A stretch of DNA of 64,000 bases from Marinobacter vinifirmus (GCF_002258215.1 NZ_NEFY01000008.1:62001-126000), one strand, 5' to 3'; shown: positions 1-10,714, counted from the first letter of the stretch. Numbers and translations: made by a program. Notes: generated from the letters alone by a model not told the origin.

Positions 1-1
1 G

Positions 2-2344
2 CCCAAGGCGGAGCCGTTCCTTGAGCGTTTGATTTTTAATAACCGGGCGCTGATTCTTATCGCGTTCTTTGTGCTGACGCTGTTCCTCGGCTACAACGCC
101 GTGAAGATCCAGCCAGACGCCAGCTTCGAGCGGATGATTCCGCTCGAGCATCCGTACATTGTGAATATGCTCGAACACCGGGACGACCTGGAAAACCTGG
201 GTAACTTCGTGCGTATTGCGGTTGCGGTGGAAGACGGCGACATTTTTACCGCCGAATACATGGAAACCCTGAAGCAGATTACCGACGAGATGTTCTACCT
301 GAACGGTGTTGACCGTTCCGGCCTGAAGTCTCTCTGGACCTCCAACGTGCGTTGGGTGGAAGTGACCGAGCAGGGCTTCCAGGGTGGTACCGTGATTCCG
401 GACACTTACGACGGCACTCGCGAGAGTCTTGAGCAGTTGCGCCAGAACGTACTGCGTTCGAACGAAGTAGGCCGCCTGATTTCAGACAACTTCCGTTCCA
501 CGATTGTGTACGCGCCGCTGTACGAGACCAACCCGGAAACCGGCGAGCCGCTGGATTACGCAGCGTTCTCCAAAGAGCTCGAAGAAAAGATTCGCAGCAA
601 ATACCAGGAGCAGAACCCGGAAATCAGCATCCACATCGTTGGCTTTGCCAAGAAAGTGGGCGACCTGATTGAAGGTATCGGTTCCATTGCCTGGTTTGCC
701 GGCATCACCATCCTGCTGACCACGTTGCTGCTGTTCTGGTATTCCCGCTGCATCGCCGGCACGCTGATCCCGGTGCTGACCTCCATCATCGCTGTGTTCT
801 GGCAGCTGGGTACTCTCCGGCTTCTGGGCTATGGACTGGACCCGTACTCGGTGCTGGTGCCGTTCCTGGTGTTTGCGATCGGTATCAGCCACGGCGTACA
901 GATTGTTAACGCCATGGCTGTGGAAGCGGCCAAGGGCTTTGATGCTGTCACTGCAGCCCGCCTGGCATTCCGTGCCCTGTATATCCCGGGCATGCTGGCG
1001 TTGATTTCCGATGCCATGGGCTTCCTGACCCTGGTGTTCATCGAAATCGACGTTATCCGTGACCTCGCCGTTGCTGCCGGCCTGGGTGTGGCGTTTGTGA
1101 TTATCACCAACCTGGTGTTGCATGTTCTGATCATGTCTTATATCGGCATCTCCAAAGGCGGTGTCCGGCACGTACAGAATCATGGTGCAAAGCAGGATCG
1201 CAAGTGGCGGGTCATGTCCTATTTCGCCCATCCGGGGGTTGCGCCGATTTCCCTGCTGATTGCAGTGATTGGCCTGGGTCTTGGCATGTACTACAAGCAA
1301 GATCTGAAAGTAGGTGACCTGGACCAGGGTGCGCCGGAGTTGCGTGCAGATTCCCGCTACAACAAGGACAACGCCTACATCATCAACAACTACTCCACCA
1401 GTGCTGATGTATTGGTGGTGATGGTGAAAACCCCGGAAGAGCAGTGCACCCAGTACAACGTGCTGCGCGCCATGGACAGCCTTCAGTGGCAGCTGCAGAA
1501 CACCCCGGGCGTGCAGAGTTCCGCATCCCTGGCAGATGTTTCCAAGCTGGTGACCAAGGCCCTGAACGAGGGTAACTGGAAGTGGTTCGAGATTTCCCGC
1601 AACCAGACCATCATCAATGCGTCTATCCGGGACGCGCCGGCCGGCCTGATCAACACCAGTTGCGACCTGACTCCGGTGCTGGTGTTCCTGGAAGATCACA
1701 AGGCGGAAACCCTGGAAACCGTGGTCGAGCGCGTTGAAGCCTTCGCCCAGACCAACAGCAACGAAGAGCACACCTTCCTGCTGGCGGCCGGTAACGCAGG
1801 TATCGAGGCGGCCACCAACGAGGTAATTTCCAGCGCCAAGGATATGATGCTGATGCTGGTTTACGGTGTTGTGAGCTTGCTGTGCTTCCTGACCTTCCGT
1901 TCACTTCGTGCGGTGGCCTGTATCGTAATTCCGCTGGGCCTGACCTCCATTCTGTGTGAGGCGATCATGGCGGTGTCCGGTATCGGTATCAAGGTAGCGA
2001 CCCTGCCGGTAATCGCGCTGGGCGTGGGTATTGGTGTCGACTACGGTATCTACATCTACGCCAAGCTCGAGAAGTTCCTGCTGGAAGGAAAGACGCTGCA
2101 GGAGGCTTACTATGAAACCCTGCGTTCGACCGGTAAGGCCGTTATCTTCACCGGCGTGACCCTGGGCCTTGGTGTAGTGACCTGGATCTTCTCGCCGATC
2201 AAGTTCCAGGCGGATATGGGCTTCCTGCTGTTCTTCATGTTCCTGTGGAACATGGTGGGAGCGATCTGGCTGTTGCCAGCACTGGCCCGGTTCCTGCTGA
2301 GACCGGACAAAATGCTGGCGAAAGCCCGCGCAGCCAAGCCTTAA
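2..2344 (+). CDS. MMPL/RND-family exporter, 5' end outside the window
   Basis: Inner-membrane transporter of the RND superfamily, MMPL/HpnN-like branch, probably exporting a hydrophobic substrate with the proton gradient. The frame is open to the left edge (PKAEPFLERL is read before the first possible TTG at 29), so the true start lies upstream. The protein shows the RND duplication: an N-terminal membrane segment, a large periplasmic loop (from about residue 30 to 210), a helix bundle, a second segment and loop (about 400-590), and a second bundle. The motif VIALGVGIGVDYGIYIYAKL in the second bundle is the family's conserved TM4-like segment. Of 771 residues counted from the TTG, little is likely missing. 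A strong terminator follows. The substrate cannot be told from the sequence. Confidence 0.85.
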   Translation, partial: PKAEPFLERLIFNNRALILIAFFVLTLFLGYNAVKIQPDASFERMIPLEHPYIVNMLEHRDDLENLGNFVRIAVAVEDGDIFTAEYMETLKQITDEMFYLNGVDRSGLKSLWTSNVRWVEVTEQGFQGGTVIPDTYDGTRESLEQLRQNVLRSNEVGRLISDNFRSTIVYAPLYETNPETGEPLDYAAFSKELEEKIRSKYQEQNPEISIHIVGFAKKVGDLIEGIGSIAWFAGITILLTTLLLFWYSRCIAGTLIPVLTSIIAVFWQLGTLRLLGYGLDPYSVLVPFLVFAIGISHGVQIVNAMAVEAAKGFDAVTAARLAFRALYIPGMLALISDAMGFLTLVFIEIDVIRDLAVAAGLGVAFVIITNLVLHVLIMSYIGISKGGVRHVQNHGAKQDRKWRVMSYFAHPGVAPISLLIAVIGLGLGMYYKQDLKVGDLDQGAPELRADSRYNKDNAYIINNYSTSADVLVVMVKTPEEQCTQYNVLRAMDSLQWQLQNTPGVQSSASLADVSKLVTKALNEGNWKWFEISRNQTIINASIRDAPAGLINTSCDLTPVLVFLEDHKAETLETVVERVEAFAQTNSNEEHTFLLAAGNAGIEAATNEVISSAKDMMLMLVYGVVSLLCFLTFRSLRAVACIVIPLGLTSILCEAIMAVSGIGIKVATLPVIALGVGIGVDYGIYIYAKLEKFLLEGKTLQEAYYETLRSTGKAVIFTGVTLGLGVVTWIFSPIKFQADMGFLLFFMFLWNMVGAIWLLPALARFLLRPDKMLAKARAAKP

Positions 2345-2363
2345 TGATTGGCTAAAGCCCCCG

Positions 2364-2388
2364 AAAGCCCGCGTAAGCGGGCTTTTTT
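2364..2388 (+). terminator. Intrinsic terminator after the RND gene
   Basis: A perfect AAGCCCGC/GCGGGCTT stem with a GTAA loop is followed by a T run, 20 bp after the RND stop codon. It separates this gene from the TRAP genes. Confidence 0.85.
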
Positions 2389-2530
2389 CTTGATTACTCA
2401 GCTGGTTAGCGAACTAATCCTTTCTTTATTTATCGCCCGAAGTGTTCTATGTTTTAAAACGAACCGGATGTTTGTCCGTATTTCTGGGCGGGCAATTGAT
2501 TACAACGACCAAGAAAAAGGAAGAGCACAC

Positions 2531-3514
2531 ATGACACTGAAACTCAAAGCGTCCGCTTTTGCCATGGCTGCAGCTGTTTCTCTGGGAGCTGCATCGACTG
2601 CAGTTTCTGCCCAGGAGCAGCGCTTCGTAACCATCGGCACTGGCGGTGTAACCGGCGTTTATTACCCGGCGGGTGGCGCGATCTGTCGTCTCGTGAACAT
2701 GGATCGTAAGGAACACGGTATCCGTTGCTCGGTAGAGAGCACCGGTGGTTCTGTCTATAACCTGAATGCCATTCGTGCCGGCGAACTGGACCTGGCGGTT
2801 GCCCAGTCTGACTGGCAGTACCATGCCTACAACGGCACCAGCGAGTTCACTGACGCGGGCAAGAATGAAAAGCTGCGCGCGGTATTCTCCATGCACCCGG
2901 AGCCGTTCACCGTTGTTGCCAGCAAAGGCTCCGGCATCAAGAACTTCGAAGACCTGGAAGGCAAGCGGGTTTCCGTGGGTAACCCGGGTTCCGGCCAGCG
3001 CGCGACCGCAGAAGTTCTGATGAAGGAAATGGGCTGGGAGTTGGACAAGTTCTCCCTGGCGGCCGAAATCAAGGCGGCAGAGCAGTCCCAGGCCCTGTGT
3101 GATGGCAACATCGATGCCTTCTTCTATACCGTTGGCCACCCCTCCGGTGCCATCAAGGAAGCCACCACTTCCTGTGACAGCGTACTGGTGAACGTGGATA
3201 ACGCAGCCACCAAGAAGCTGATCGACGATAACCCGTACTACCGTAAGGCGGTTATCCCCGGCGGCATGTACCGTGGTTCCGACAATGACGTAACCACTTT
3301 CGGTGTGGCAGCTACCTTTGTGTCTTCCACCGATGTGCCGGACGACGTGGTATACGAAGTGGTCAAGGCGGTATTCGAGAACTTTGACAGCTTCAAGCGC
3401 CTGCACCCGGCGTTTGGCAACCTGAAGAAGGAAGAAATGGTCTCTGATGCCCTGAGTGCACCGCTGCACCCGGGTGCGGCCAAGTACTACCGTGAAGCTG
3501 GTCTGATCGACTGA
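2531..3514 (+). CDS. TAXI-family TRAP transporter substrate-binding protein
   Basis: Periplasmic solute receptor of the TAXI branch of TRAP transporters, which delivers an organic acid or amino-acid-like ligand to the permease encoded next. The ATG at 2531 was chosen because AAGGAAGAG lies just upstream and because it opens a clean signal peptide (hydrophobic [10 protein letters not shown], cleavage near VSA-QEQ). The mature protein begins [20 protein letters not shown], the conserved TAXI ligand-site start. Length is 327 aa, normal for the family. An in-frame extension to 2348 exists but would bury the signal peptide. A hairpin sits between this gene and the permease, which fits higher expression of the receptor. 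The ligand is unknown; glutamate/glutamine or C4 acids are family precedents. Confidence 0.9.
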   Translation: MTLKLKASAFAMAAAVSLGAASTAVSAQEQRFVTIGTGGVTGVYYPAGGAICRLVNMDRKEHGIRCSVESTGGSVYNLNAIRAGELDLAVAQSDWQYHAYNGTSEFTDAGKNEKLRAVFSMHPEPFTVVASKGSGIKNFEDLEGKRVSVGNPGSGQRATAEVLMKEMGWELDKFSLAAEIKAAEQSQALCDGNIDAFFYTVGHPSGAIKEATTSCDSVLVNVDNAATKKLIDDNPYYRKAVIPGGMYRGSDNDVTTFGVAATFVSSTDVPDDVVYEVVKAVFENFDSFKRLHPAFGNLKKEEMVSDALSAPLHPGAAKYYREAGLID

Positions 3515-3530
3515 TCAGCCGGGTAGAGAG

Positions 3531-3555
3531 CAGAGCGGGCGCCAAGCCCGCTCTG
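3531..3555 (+). terminator. Intercistronic hairpin between TRAP receptor and permease
   Basis: A perfect 10-bp stem (CAGAGCGGGC/GCCCGCTCTG) with a 5-nt loop begins 17 bp after the receptor stop. No T run follows directly, so I read it as a partial terminator or RNA-stabilising hairpin setting the receptor:permease ratio, not as a full operon end. Confidence 0.55.
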
Positions 3556-3595
3556 TTGATTCAGTCAGACTGTTTTTTATTTGCAGGAACGTTCT

Positions 3596-6196
3596 ATGGC
3601 AACGAATGACCCGGGCACCGGGGCAGGTGCGGATGCCGCAAAGGTAAGTGAGGTACTGCAGACCGAAACCGGTGGCCGTGCCCTGCAAGGCCCGGCAGCG
3701 GTGCTCCTCTTCATCATTCCGGTATGCTGGTCTTTGTTCCAGCTCTGGATCGCCTCACCCCTGCCGTTCATTCTGAATTTCGGTATTTTCAACTCGACAG
3801 AAGCCCGCTCCATTCACCTGGCGTTTGCGGTATTTCTGGCGTTTTCGGCATTCCCTATGATTAAGGGGGTTCATGCCAACAAGGTGCCCATCTATGACTG
3901 GGTGCTGGCCCTGGCCGCGGCCTTTGCGGCGTCTTATCTCTACGTTTTCTACGACCAGCTGGCTACGCGACCGGGTGCACCGATTACCGCGGATTTGTGG
4001 GTGGCAATGGTTGGCCTGGTGCTGTTACTTGAGGCAACCCGGCGGGCGCTTGGCCTGCCGTTGACGATTGTTGCAGCGGTGTTTATAGGCTATTCCCTTG
4101 CCGGCCCCTATATGCCGGATGTCATCTCCCACAAAGGGGTCAGCCTGAATAAACTGGCTTCACACCAGTGGCTGGGCACAGAAGGCGTGTTCGGTGTTGC
4201 TCTCGGGGTTTCCACCAGCTTCGTCTTCCTGTTTGTGCTCTTCGGTGCTCTGCTCGAGCGGGCGGGCGCCGGCAACTATTTCATCAAGGTTGCCTACGCC
4301 ATGCTCGGCCATATGAAGGGCGGCCCGGCCAAGGCGGCGGTGGTGTCCAGTGGCCTGAGCGGTGTGATTTCCGGGTCTTCCATTGCCAACGTGGTGACCA
4401 CCGGTACCTTTACCATTCCGCTGATGAAGCGGGTGGGTTTCCCGGCTACCAAGGCCGGTGCGGTTGAGGTGGCTGCGTCCACCAACGGTCAGCTGACCCC
4501 GCCGATCATGGGTGCTGCGGCGTTCCTGATGGTAGAATATGTCGGCATTTCCTACCTGGAAGTGATCAAGCATGCGATTCTGCCGGCGCTGATTTCCTAC
4601 GTGGCATTGATCTACATCGTGCACCTGGAAGCCTGCAAGCTGAAGATGCACGGCATTGAGCGGCCGAACCGGCCATCCCTGGCTCAGCGCATGCTGAACT
4701 GGGTGGTGGTACTGATCGGGCTGATTGTGCTGACCTTTGCCGTCTATTACGGCGTCGGCTGGACCAAGGGTGTGCTTGGAGAAGCGGCACCCTGGGTGCT
4801 TGGCCCCGTCCTGGTTGCCATCTACGTGGCGTTGATTGGCTATGCCACCCGCTTCCCGGAACTGGAGGAAGATGATCCGGACAAGGCCATGGATGAACTT
4901 CCGGAAGTCGGCCCTACGGTGAAAACCGGGCTGTATTACCTGCTTCCGGTGGTGGTGCTGGTCTGGTGCCTGACGGTTGAGCGATTCTCGCCCCAGCTGT
5001 CGGCGTTCTGGGCCACCCTCTTCATGGTTTTCATCGTCATCACCCAGCGCCCGCTGAAGGCGTTTTTCCGCAAGCATGGTGGCTTCATGGGCGAGTTCAC
5101 CGGTGGTATCGGTGATCTGTTCCACTCCCTGGCCACCGGTGCCCGGAATATGGTGGGTATCGGTGTGGCAACGGCCACTGCCGGCATCGTGGTGGGTACG
5201 GTTACCCTGACGGGTATCGGGCTGGTGATGACCCAGTTCGTGGAATTCCTGTCTGGCGGTAACTTGTTGCTGATGCTGATGTTTACCGCGGTGATCAGCC
5301 TGATCCTGGGTATGGGCCTGCCCACTACGGCCAACTACATTGTGGTGTCCACCCTGATGGCGCCGGTGATTGTGACTCTGGGGGCCCAGAACGGCCTGCT
5401 GGTGCCGTTGATTGCGGTGCACCTGTTTGTGTTCTACTTCGGCATACTGGCGGACGACACGCCGCCCGTGGGGCTGGCCGCCTACGCGGCGGCCGCCATA
5501 TCCGGGGCAGATCCCATACGAACGGGTATTCAGGGCTTCACCTACGATATCCGGACCGCGATCCTGCCGTTCATGTTCATCTTCAACACCCAGTTGTTGC
5601 TGATCGGGCTGACCGGCTGGGTGGATCTGTTGATTACAGTCTTCAGTGCGGTGACCGCCATGCTGGTATTTTCTGCGGCTACCCAAGGCTACTGGTTTAC
5701 CCGCAGCTACAAGTGGGAAACCGTTTTGCTGCTGCTGATTACCTTCACCATGTTCCGGCCCGGCTTCTGGTGGGATATGGTTTATCCGCCATACGAGGAA
5801 CGCCAGGGCGAAGCCATCATGGAGTACGTCGAGCAGGCTGAGCCAGACGAGAAAGTGGTGTTCCGTGTTTCCGGTATGGCACTGGATGGCAGTGATACCA
5901 CAACCTACACCCAACTGGAGATTCCTGCCGGCGATTCGGCAACTGAGCGGTTGTCTGCTGCAGGCCTGGAGGTGTCTGTCAGTGGCGACATGCTGGCAGT
6001 CGACTTCGTGAACTTCGGCAGTGCCGCGGAAGAAGCCGGTATCGATTTCGGCTGGAACATCGAAGCGGTGCAGGCCAAGCTGGAAAGGCCGCCGAAGGAG
6101 GTGATGTTCATCCCGGCCCTGTTGCTGCTTGCGTTGGTGGCCTTTGGCCAGCTTAAGCGGAAAGCCAGGGAGGATGCCCAGCCCCAGGCTGCGTAA
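3596..6196 (+). CDS. TRAP transporter fused permease (DctQM type) with C-terminal DUF3394-like domain
   Basis: Inner-membrane TRAP permease in which the small 4-TM subunit and large 12-TM subunit are one chain, as is usual with TAXI receptors; it works as a cation-coupled importer with the receptor just upstream. The ATG at 3596 (MATNDPGTGAG) follows GCAGGAAC. Residues about 30-200 are the small-subunit part. The large-subunit core has SGVISGSSIANVVTTGTFTI (about residues 256-275), PPIMGAAAF, GMGLPTTANYIVV and a DDTPPVGLAAYAA signature. After the last core helix (about residue 720) there is a soluble stretch with a PDZ-like turn (FGSAAEEAGIDFGW) and one final membrane helix. This tail matches the DUF3394 type of extension known in such permeases. 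866 aa is normal for the fused form. Confidence 0.9.
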   Translation: MATNDPGTGAGADAAKVSEVLQTETGGRALQGPAAVLLFIIPVCWSLFQLWIASPLPFILNFGIFNSTEARSIHLAFAVFLAFSAFPMIKGVHANKVPIYDWVLALAAAFAASYLYVFYDQLATRPGAPITADLWVAMVGLVLLLEATRRALGLPLTIVAAVFIGYSLAGPYMPDVISHKGVSLNKLASHQWLGTEGVFGVALGVSTSFVFLFVLFGALLERAGAGNYFIKVAYAMLGHMKGGPAKAAVVSSGLSGVISGSSIANVVTTGTFTIPLMKRVGFPATKAGAVEVAASTNGQLTPPIMGAAAFLMVEYVGISYLEVIKHAILPALISYVALIYIVHLEACKLKMHGIERPNRPSLAQRMLNWVVVLIGLIVLTFAVYYGVGWTKGVLGEAAPWVLGPVLVAIYVALIGYATRFPELEEDDPDKAMDELPEVGPTVKTGLYYLLPVVVLVWCLTVERFSPQLSAFWATLFMVFIVITQRPLKAFFRKHGGFMGEFTGGIGDLFHSLATGARNMVGIGVATATAGIVVGTVTLTGIGLVMTQFVEFLSGGNLLLMLMFTAVISLILGMGLPTTANYIVVSTLMAPVIVTLGAQNGLLVPLIAVHLFVFYFGILADDTPPVGLAAYAAAAISGADPIRTGIQGFTYDIRTAILPFMFIFNTQLLLIGLTGWVDLLITVFSAVTAMLVFSAATQGYWFTRSYKWETVLLLLITFTMFRPGFWWDMVYPPYEERQGEAIMEYVEQAEPDEKVVFRVSGMALDGSDTTTYTQLEIPAGDSATERLSAAGLEVSVSGDMLAVDFVNFGSAAEEAGIDFGWNIEAVQAKLERPPKEVMFIPALLLLALVAFGQLKRKAREDAQPQAA

Positions 6197-6216
6197 CCTG
6201 AATCGGCGTTCGTACA

Positions 6217-6243
6217 AACCCGGCATTGTTGCCGGGTTTTTTT
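6217..6243 (+). terminator. Intrinsic terminator after TRAP operon
   Basis: An AACCCGGC/GCCGGGTT stem with a 6-nt loop (ATTGTT) runs into a T tract. It ends the TRAP operon and isolates the thrS leader. Confidence 0.88.
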
Positions 6244-6268
6244 CTGTTAAACTCGCCTCCAAACCGAC

Positions 6269-6286
6269 CCGCGGTTTGTATCGCGG
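6269..6286 (+). promoter_or_regulatory. Upstream hairpin of the thrS leader (possible second ThrRS-binding arm)
   Basis: A CCGCG/CGCGG stem encloses an 8-nt loop, GTTTGTAT. If the first G is set aside, TTTGTAT would show UGU, another Thr anticodon, at positions 34-36. It lies 14 nt upstream of the clearer anticodon-like hairpin. In E. coli the thrS operator also has two stem-loops that bind the ThrRS dimer. The role here is inferred. Confidence 0.4.
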
Positions 6287-6300
6287 CAGCCGGCCACCAT

Positions 6301-6321
6301 GTGATCTTTGGTATAGATCAC
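6301..6321 (+). promoter_or_regulatory. thrS leader hairpin mimicking the tRNA-Thr(GGU) anticodon arm
   Basis: A perfect 7-bp stem (GTGATCT/AGATCAC) closes a 7-nt loop TTGGTAT. Read as an anticodon loop this gives U33, anticodon GGU (Thr) and A37. It ends 25 nt before the thrS ATG, just ahead of the Shine-Dalgarno AGGAG. In E. coli, ThrRS represses its own translation by binding an anticodon-arm mimic at the equivalent place, so the same feedback is likely here. The fold is seen; binding is inferred. Confidence 0.7.
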
Positions 6322-6346
6322 CGCTGAGAAACCACAGGAGAGCATC

Positions 6347-8272
6347 ATGCCCGTTATTACTCTGCCCGATGGCAGCCACCGTAGTTTTGCCGAACCCGTA
6401 ACCGTTCACGACGTTGCCGCCGATATTGGTGCAGGCCTGGCGAAAGCTGCCCTGGCCGGAAAGGTGAATGGCAAGCTGGTTGACACCAGTTTCCTGATCG
6501 AGAACGACACCGAGCTGGCCATCGTAACGGAACGTGATGAAGACGGCGTGGATGTTATCCGCCATTCCACCGCTCACCTGATGGCGATGGCCGTACAGGA
6601 GCTGTTCCCGGGCGCCCAGGTGACCATCGGCCCGGTAATCGAAAACGGCTTCTATTACGACTTCAAATACGAGCGCCCGTTCACCAACGAAGACCTGGCG
6701 CGTATCGAAAAGCGCATGGAAGAACTGGCCAAGCAGGACCTGCCGGTGTCCCGTTCTGTGATGTCCCGGGAAGACGCGGTCAAACTGTTTGAGAAAATGG
6801 GCGAAGAGTACAAGGTGCGCATCATCGAGGATATTCCCGGTGAAGAGGACCTGTCGTTCTACAGTCAGGGTGACTTTATTGACCTGTGCCGGGGCCCCCA
6901 TGTGCCCAGCACCGGCAAGTTGAAGGCCTTCAAGCTGACCAAGGTTGCCGGCGCATTCTGGCGCGGTGACCAGAATAACGAGCAGCTGCAACGGATTTAC
7001 GGTACTGCCTGGGGCAACAAGAAAGAGCTCAAGGCCTACCTGAACCGGCTGGAAGAAGCCGAGAAGCGGGACCACCGCAAGATCGGTAAGAAACTGGGCC
7101 TGTTCCATATGCAGGAAGAAGCTCCGGGTATGGTGTTCTGGCACCCGGATGGCTGGTCTCTGTACCAGGAGATCGAGCAGTACATGCGGGCCAAGCAGCA
7201 CCAGCATGGCTACCAGGAAATCAAGACTCCGCAGGTAGTGTCCCGTACCTTGTGGGAGAAATCCGGGCATTGGGACAAGTTCAAGGACGGCATGTTTACC
7301 ACCGAGTCCGAGAAACACGACTATGCCATCAAGCCCATGAACTGCCCTTGCCACGTGCAGGTGTTCAACCAGGGCCTGAAGAGCTACAAGGATTTGCCAC
7401 TGCGCCTGGCGGAATTCGGTTCCTGCCACCGAAATGAAGCTTCCGGTGCGCTGCACGGCCTGATGCGGGTGCGTGGATTTACCCAGGATGATGCGCATAT
7501 CTTCTGCGAAGAAGATGCGATTCAGCAGGAAGTATCGGCATTTATCGAAATGCTGCACGAAGTGTATGCAGACTTCGGCTTTAACGAGATTCTGTACAAA
7601 CTGTCTACCCGCCCGGAAAAGCGCGTAGGTTCCGATGAAGTCTGGGACAAGGCCGAGGCCGCCCTGGAAGAAGCCCTGAATCGCGAAGGCGTTGACTGGG
7701 AATTGTTGCCGGGTGAGGGTGCTTTCTACGGGCCCAAGATCGAGTTCTCCCTGAAAGATTGTCTCGGTCGGGTGTGGCAGTGTGGTACCATTCAGGTCGA
7801 TTTCTCCATGCCGGGTCGCCTTGGCGCCCAGTATGTGGCCGACAATTCCGAGCGGAAAACGCCGGTTATGCTGCACCGGGCGGTGCTCGGGTCTTTTGAG
7901 CGGTTTATCGGTATACTGATCGAAGAATACGAAGGGGCTTTCCCCACCTGGCTGGCACCAACGCAGGTTGCGATCCTGAATATCACCGATAATCAGCGTG
8001 ACTACTGTCAGAAACTGGCCGAAAAGTGGGATTCTTTGGGGTATCGGGTTAATGCTGACTTGAGAAACGAGAAGATCGGCTTTAAAATCCGCGAGCATAC
8101 TCTTAACAAGGTTCCCTATCTTGTCGTTGCAGGCGACAAGGAAATCGAAAACAACGCCGTTGCCGTACGTACTCGCAAAGGTGAAGATCTGGGAACCTTA
8201 TCGCTCGAAGCGTTTGAACAGCTGCTGGCTGACGACATTCAACGCAAGGGCAGAACCAAGACGGAGAACTGA
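6347..8272 (+). CDS. thrS: Threonyl-tRNA synthetase
   Basis: Cytoplasmic class II aminoacyl-tRNA synthetase that charges tRNA-Thr and edits Ser-tRNA-Thr. The 641 aa contain, in order, the TGS domain ([13 protein letters not shown], residues 1-60), the editing domain with [10 protein letters not shown], the catalytic core with the zinc-binding [10 protein letters not shown] and the class II motif [20 protein letters not shown], and the C-terminal anticodon-binding domain (from about 540). The ATG is preceded by AGGAGAGCATC. The leader carries hairpins resembling the E. coli autoregulatory operator. The stop codon overlaps the AUU start region of infC, the usual gammaproteobacterial arrangement that couples the two genes. 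Confidence 0.98.
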   Translation: MPVITLPDGSHRSFAEPVTVHDVAADIGAGLAKAALAGKVNGKLVDTSFLIENDTELAIVTERDEDGVDVIRHSTAHLMAMAVQELFPGAQVTIGPVIENGFYYDFKYERPFTNEDLARIEKRMEELAKQDLPVSRSVMSREDAVKLFEKMGEEYKVRIIEDIPGEEDLSFYSQGDFIDLCRGPHVPSTGKLKAFKLTKVAGAFWRGDQNNEQLQRIYGTAWGNKKELKAYLNRLEEAEKRDHRKIGKKLGLFHMQEEAPGMVFWHPDGWSLYQEIEQYMRAKQHQHGYQEIKTPQVVSRTLWEKSGHWDKFKDGMFTTESEKHDYAIKPMNCPCHVQVFNQGLKSYKDLPLRLAEFGSCHRNEASGALHGLMRVRGFTQDDAHIFCEEDAIQQEVSAFIEMLHEVYADFGFNEILYKLSTRPEKRVGSDEVWDKAEAALEEALNREGVDWELLPGEGAFYGPKIEFSLKDCLGRVWQCGTIQVDFSMPGRLGAQYVADNSERKTPVMLHRAVLGSFERFIGILIEEYEGAFPTWLAPTQVAILNITDNQRDYCQKLAEKWDSLGYRVNADLRNEKIGFKIREHTLNKVPYLVVAGDKEIENNAVAVRTRKGEDLGTLSLEAFEQLLADDIQRKGRTKTEN

Positions 8273-8814
8273 TTATTAAACAGCGAACGAATCGGGGTGG
8301 GCGCACTCCTAAAGCGCCTATCAATGAGAATATTGACGCAACTGAAGTCCGCCTGATCGATGCCGAAGGCAACCAGGTAGGTGTTGTAGCAATCGAGGAA
8401 GCCCTCCGGATGGCGGAGGAGGCAACCCTGGATTTGGTACAGGTTACGGATTCCGATCCGATCGTCTGTAAGATAATGGATTACGGCAAGAAGATCTTCG
8501 ACGAGAAAAAGGCGAAGGCTGCTGCCAAGAAGAAACAGAAGCAGACGCAAGTCAAAGAGCTTAAGTTCCGTCCAGGAACTGAAGAAGGGGATTATCAGGT
8601 AAAACTACGCAACCTGGTACGTTTCCTTGAGAACGGGGACCGCGGCAAGATCACGATTCGGTTTCGCGGCCGTGAGATGGCACACCAGGAACTTGGTATG
8701 AAGCTCATGGGCCGGATTGAAGCCGATATCGAAGAGATTGCAACGGTTGAAATGCGGCCGAAAATGGAAGGCCGTCAGATGACCATGATCGTGGCTCCCC
8801 GCAAAAAGAAGTGA
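8272..8814 (+). CDS. infC: Translation initiation factor IF-3, non-canonical AUU start
   Basis: IF-3 binds the 30S subunit and checks start-codon choice. No ATG, GTG or TTG begins the full-length frame. Homology-like sequence starts at ATT ATT AAA directly on the thrS stop (TGATTATTAAA): [20 protein letters not shown], the conserved IF-3 N-terminus. The first ATG in frame (8410) would remove the N-terminal domain. AUU initiation is known for infC and lets IF-3 repress its own synthesis. GGAG lies at 8263-8266. I place the start at the first ATT (180 aa); the ATT at 8275 is equally possible and has better spacing. The C-terminal domain ([20 protein letters not shown] ... IVAPRKKK) is complete. 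Confidence 0.93.
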   Translation: MIKQRTNRGGRTPKAPINENIDATEVRLIDAEGNQVGVVAIEEALRMAEEATLDLVQVTDSDPIVCKIMDYGKKIFDEKKAKAAAKKKQKQTQVKELKFRPGTEEGDYQVKLRNLVRFLENGDRGKITIRFRGREMAHQELGMKLMGRIEADIEEIATVEMRPKMEGRQMTMIVAPRKKK

Positions 8815-8832
8815 ACCTGATCCTCTGACGGG

Positions 8833-8852
8833 TCCCCCGCATTGGCGGGGGA
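8833..8852 (+). promoter_or_regulatory. GC-rich hairpin in the infC-rpmI spacer
   Basis: TCCCCCGC/GCGGGGGA with an ATTG loop lies 18 nt after infC, in the 95-nt leader of rpmI, and has only a weak T run. In E. coli and others the rpmI-rplT leader is the site of L20 autoregulation. This hairpin may be an attenuator or part of such a structure. L20 binding is not demonstrated by the sequence. Confidence 0.5.
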
Positions 8853-8909
8853 TTTGTCGTTCAGGGACACAATTTGTTTTATTTAAAAATAGAATGCGGA
8901 GTTTTAAAA

Positions 8910-9101
8910 ATGCCGAAGATGAAAACCAAGAGCGGAGCTACCAAGCGGTTCAAAAAGACCGCCACTGGCTTCAAGCACAAGCAGTCCTTCACCAGCCACA
9001 TCCTGACCAAGAAGAGCCCGAAGCGTAAGCGTCAGCTGCGCGGCACCAAGCTCATCGCCAAGTCAGATGTTGCATCTATCAAGCGCATGACCGCGTGCTG
9101 A
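8910..9101 (+). CDS. rpmI: 50S ribosomal protein L35
   Basis: Small basic 50S subunit protein of 63 aa beginning [20 protein letters not shown], the family signature, and ending [13 protein letters not shown]. The ATG at 8910 was chosen over an in-frame start 36 nt upstream because it gives the universal L35 N-terminus. It sits between infC and rplT in the conserved IF3-L35-L20 cluster and is probably controlled with rplT by L20 feedback. Confidence 0.98.
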   Translation: MPKMKTKSGATKRFKKTATGFKHKQSFTSHILTKKSPKRKRQLRGTKLIAKSDVASIKRMTAC

Positions 9102-9151
9102 TCCAGCCGCGCGAAACGTTCCTTAGAAAGTAAAGGTAGAAGGATTATAGT

Positions 9152-9505
9152 ATGGCTCGTGTAAAGCGTGGCGTGGTAGCACGTCGTCGTCACAAGAAGA
9201 TTCTCAAGCAGGCCAAGGGTTATTACGGCGCTCGTAGTCGTGTATTCCGCGTTGCCAAGCAGGCGGTTATCAAGGCTGGTCAGTATGCCTACCGTGACCG
9301 TCGCAACCGTAAGCGCGCATTCCGTGCACTGTGGATTGCCCGTATCAACGCTGGCGCCCGTGCAAACGGTCTGTCTTACAGCCGTCTGATCGCTGGCTTG
9401 AAGAAAGCGAATGTTGAAATCGATCGTAAGGTTCTGGCTGACCTGGCCATGAACGAGCAGCAGGCGTTTGCCGCTGTTGTTGAGAAGGCCAAAGCGTCCC
9501 TGTGA
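9152..9505 (+). CDS. rplT: 50S ribosomal protein L20
   Basis: Ribosomal protein L20, needed early in 50S assembly and, in several bacteria, the translational repressor of rpmI-rplT. The 117 aa start [20 protein letters not shown], the long basic N-terminal extension that threads into 23S rRNA, and end with the globular RNA-binding domain ([20 protein letters not shown]). A strong terminator follows about 70 bp later, before pheS. Confidence 0.98.
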   Translation: MARVKRGVVARRRHKKILKQAKGYYGARSRVFRVAKQAVIKAGQYAYRDRRNRKRAFRALWIARINAGARANGLSYSRLIAGLKKANVEIDRKVLADLAMNEQQAFAAVVEKAKASL

Positions 9506-9573
9506 TCGCTTAAGCTCTTTCATCGATGACTGATCGATCCGGGTGCTTCATGTCATCGTGAATGCACCCTCTG

Positions 9574-10642
<1,069 letters not shown>

Positions 10643-10714
10643 GCCCCAGGGCAGAACGGCGTACGCAGAGCTCAGAATCAACCGCACAAATCGCATCAGG
10701 ACAAGGCAAGAACG

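Noticed and set aside
482..1771. 429-codon minus-strand frame inside the RND gene
   Set aside because: Shadow of the RND codons with low-complexity His/Gln-rich translation.
4160..8098. 1312-codon open frame on the minus strand across the TRAP permease and thrS
   Set aside because: It is the antisense frame of two well-recognised genes, is very rich in His, Gln and Gly, and has no domain or ribosome site. High-GC codon bias produces such frames.
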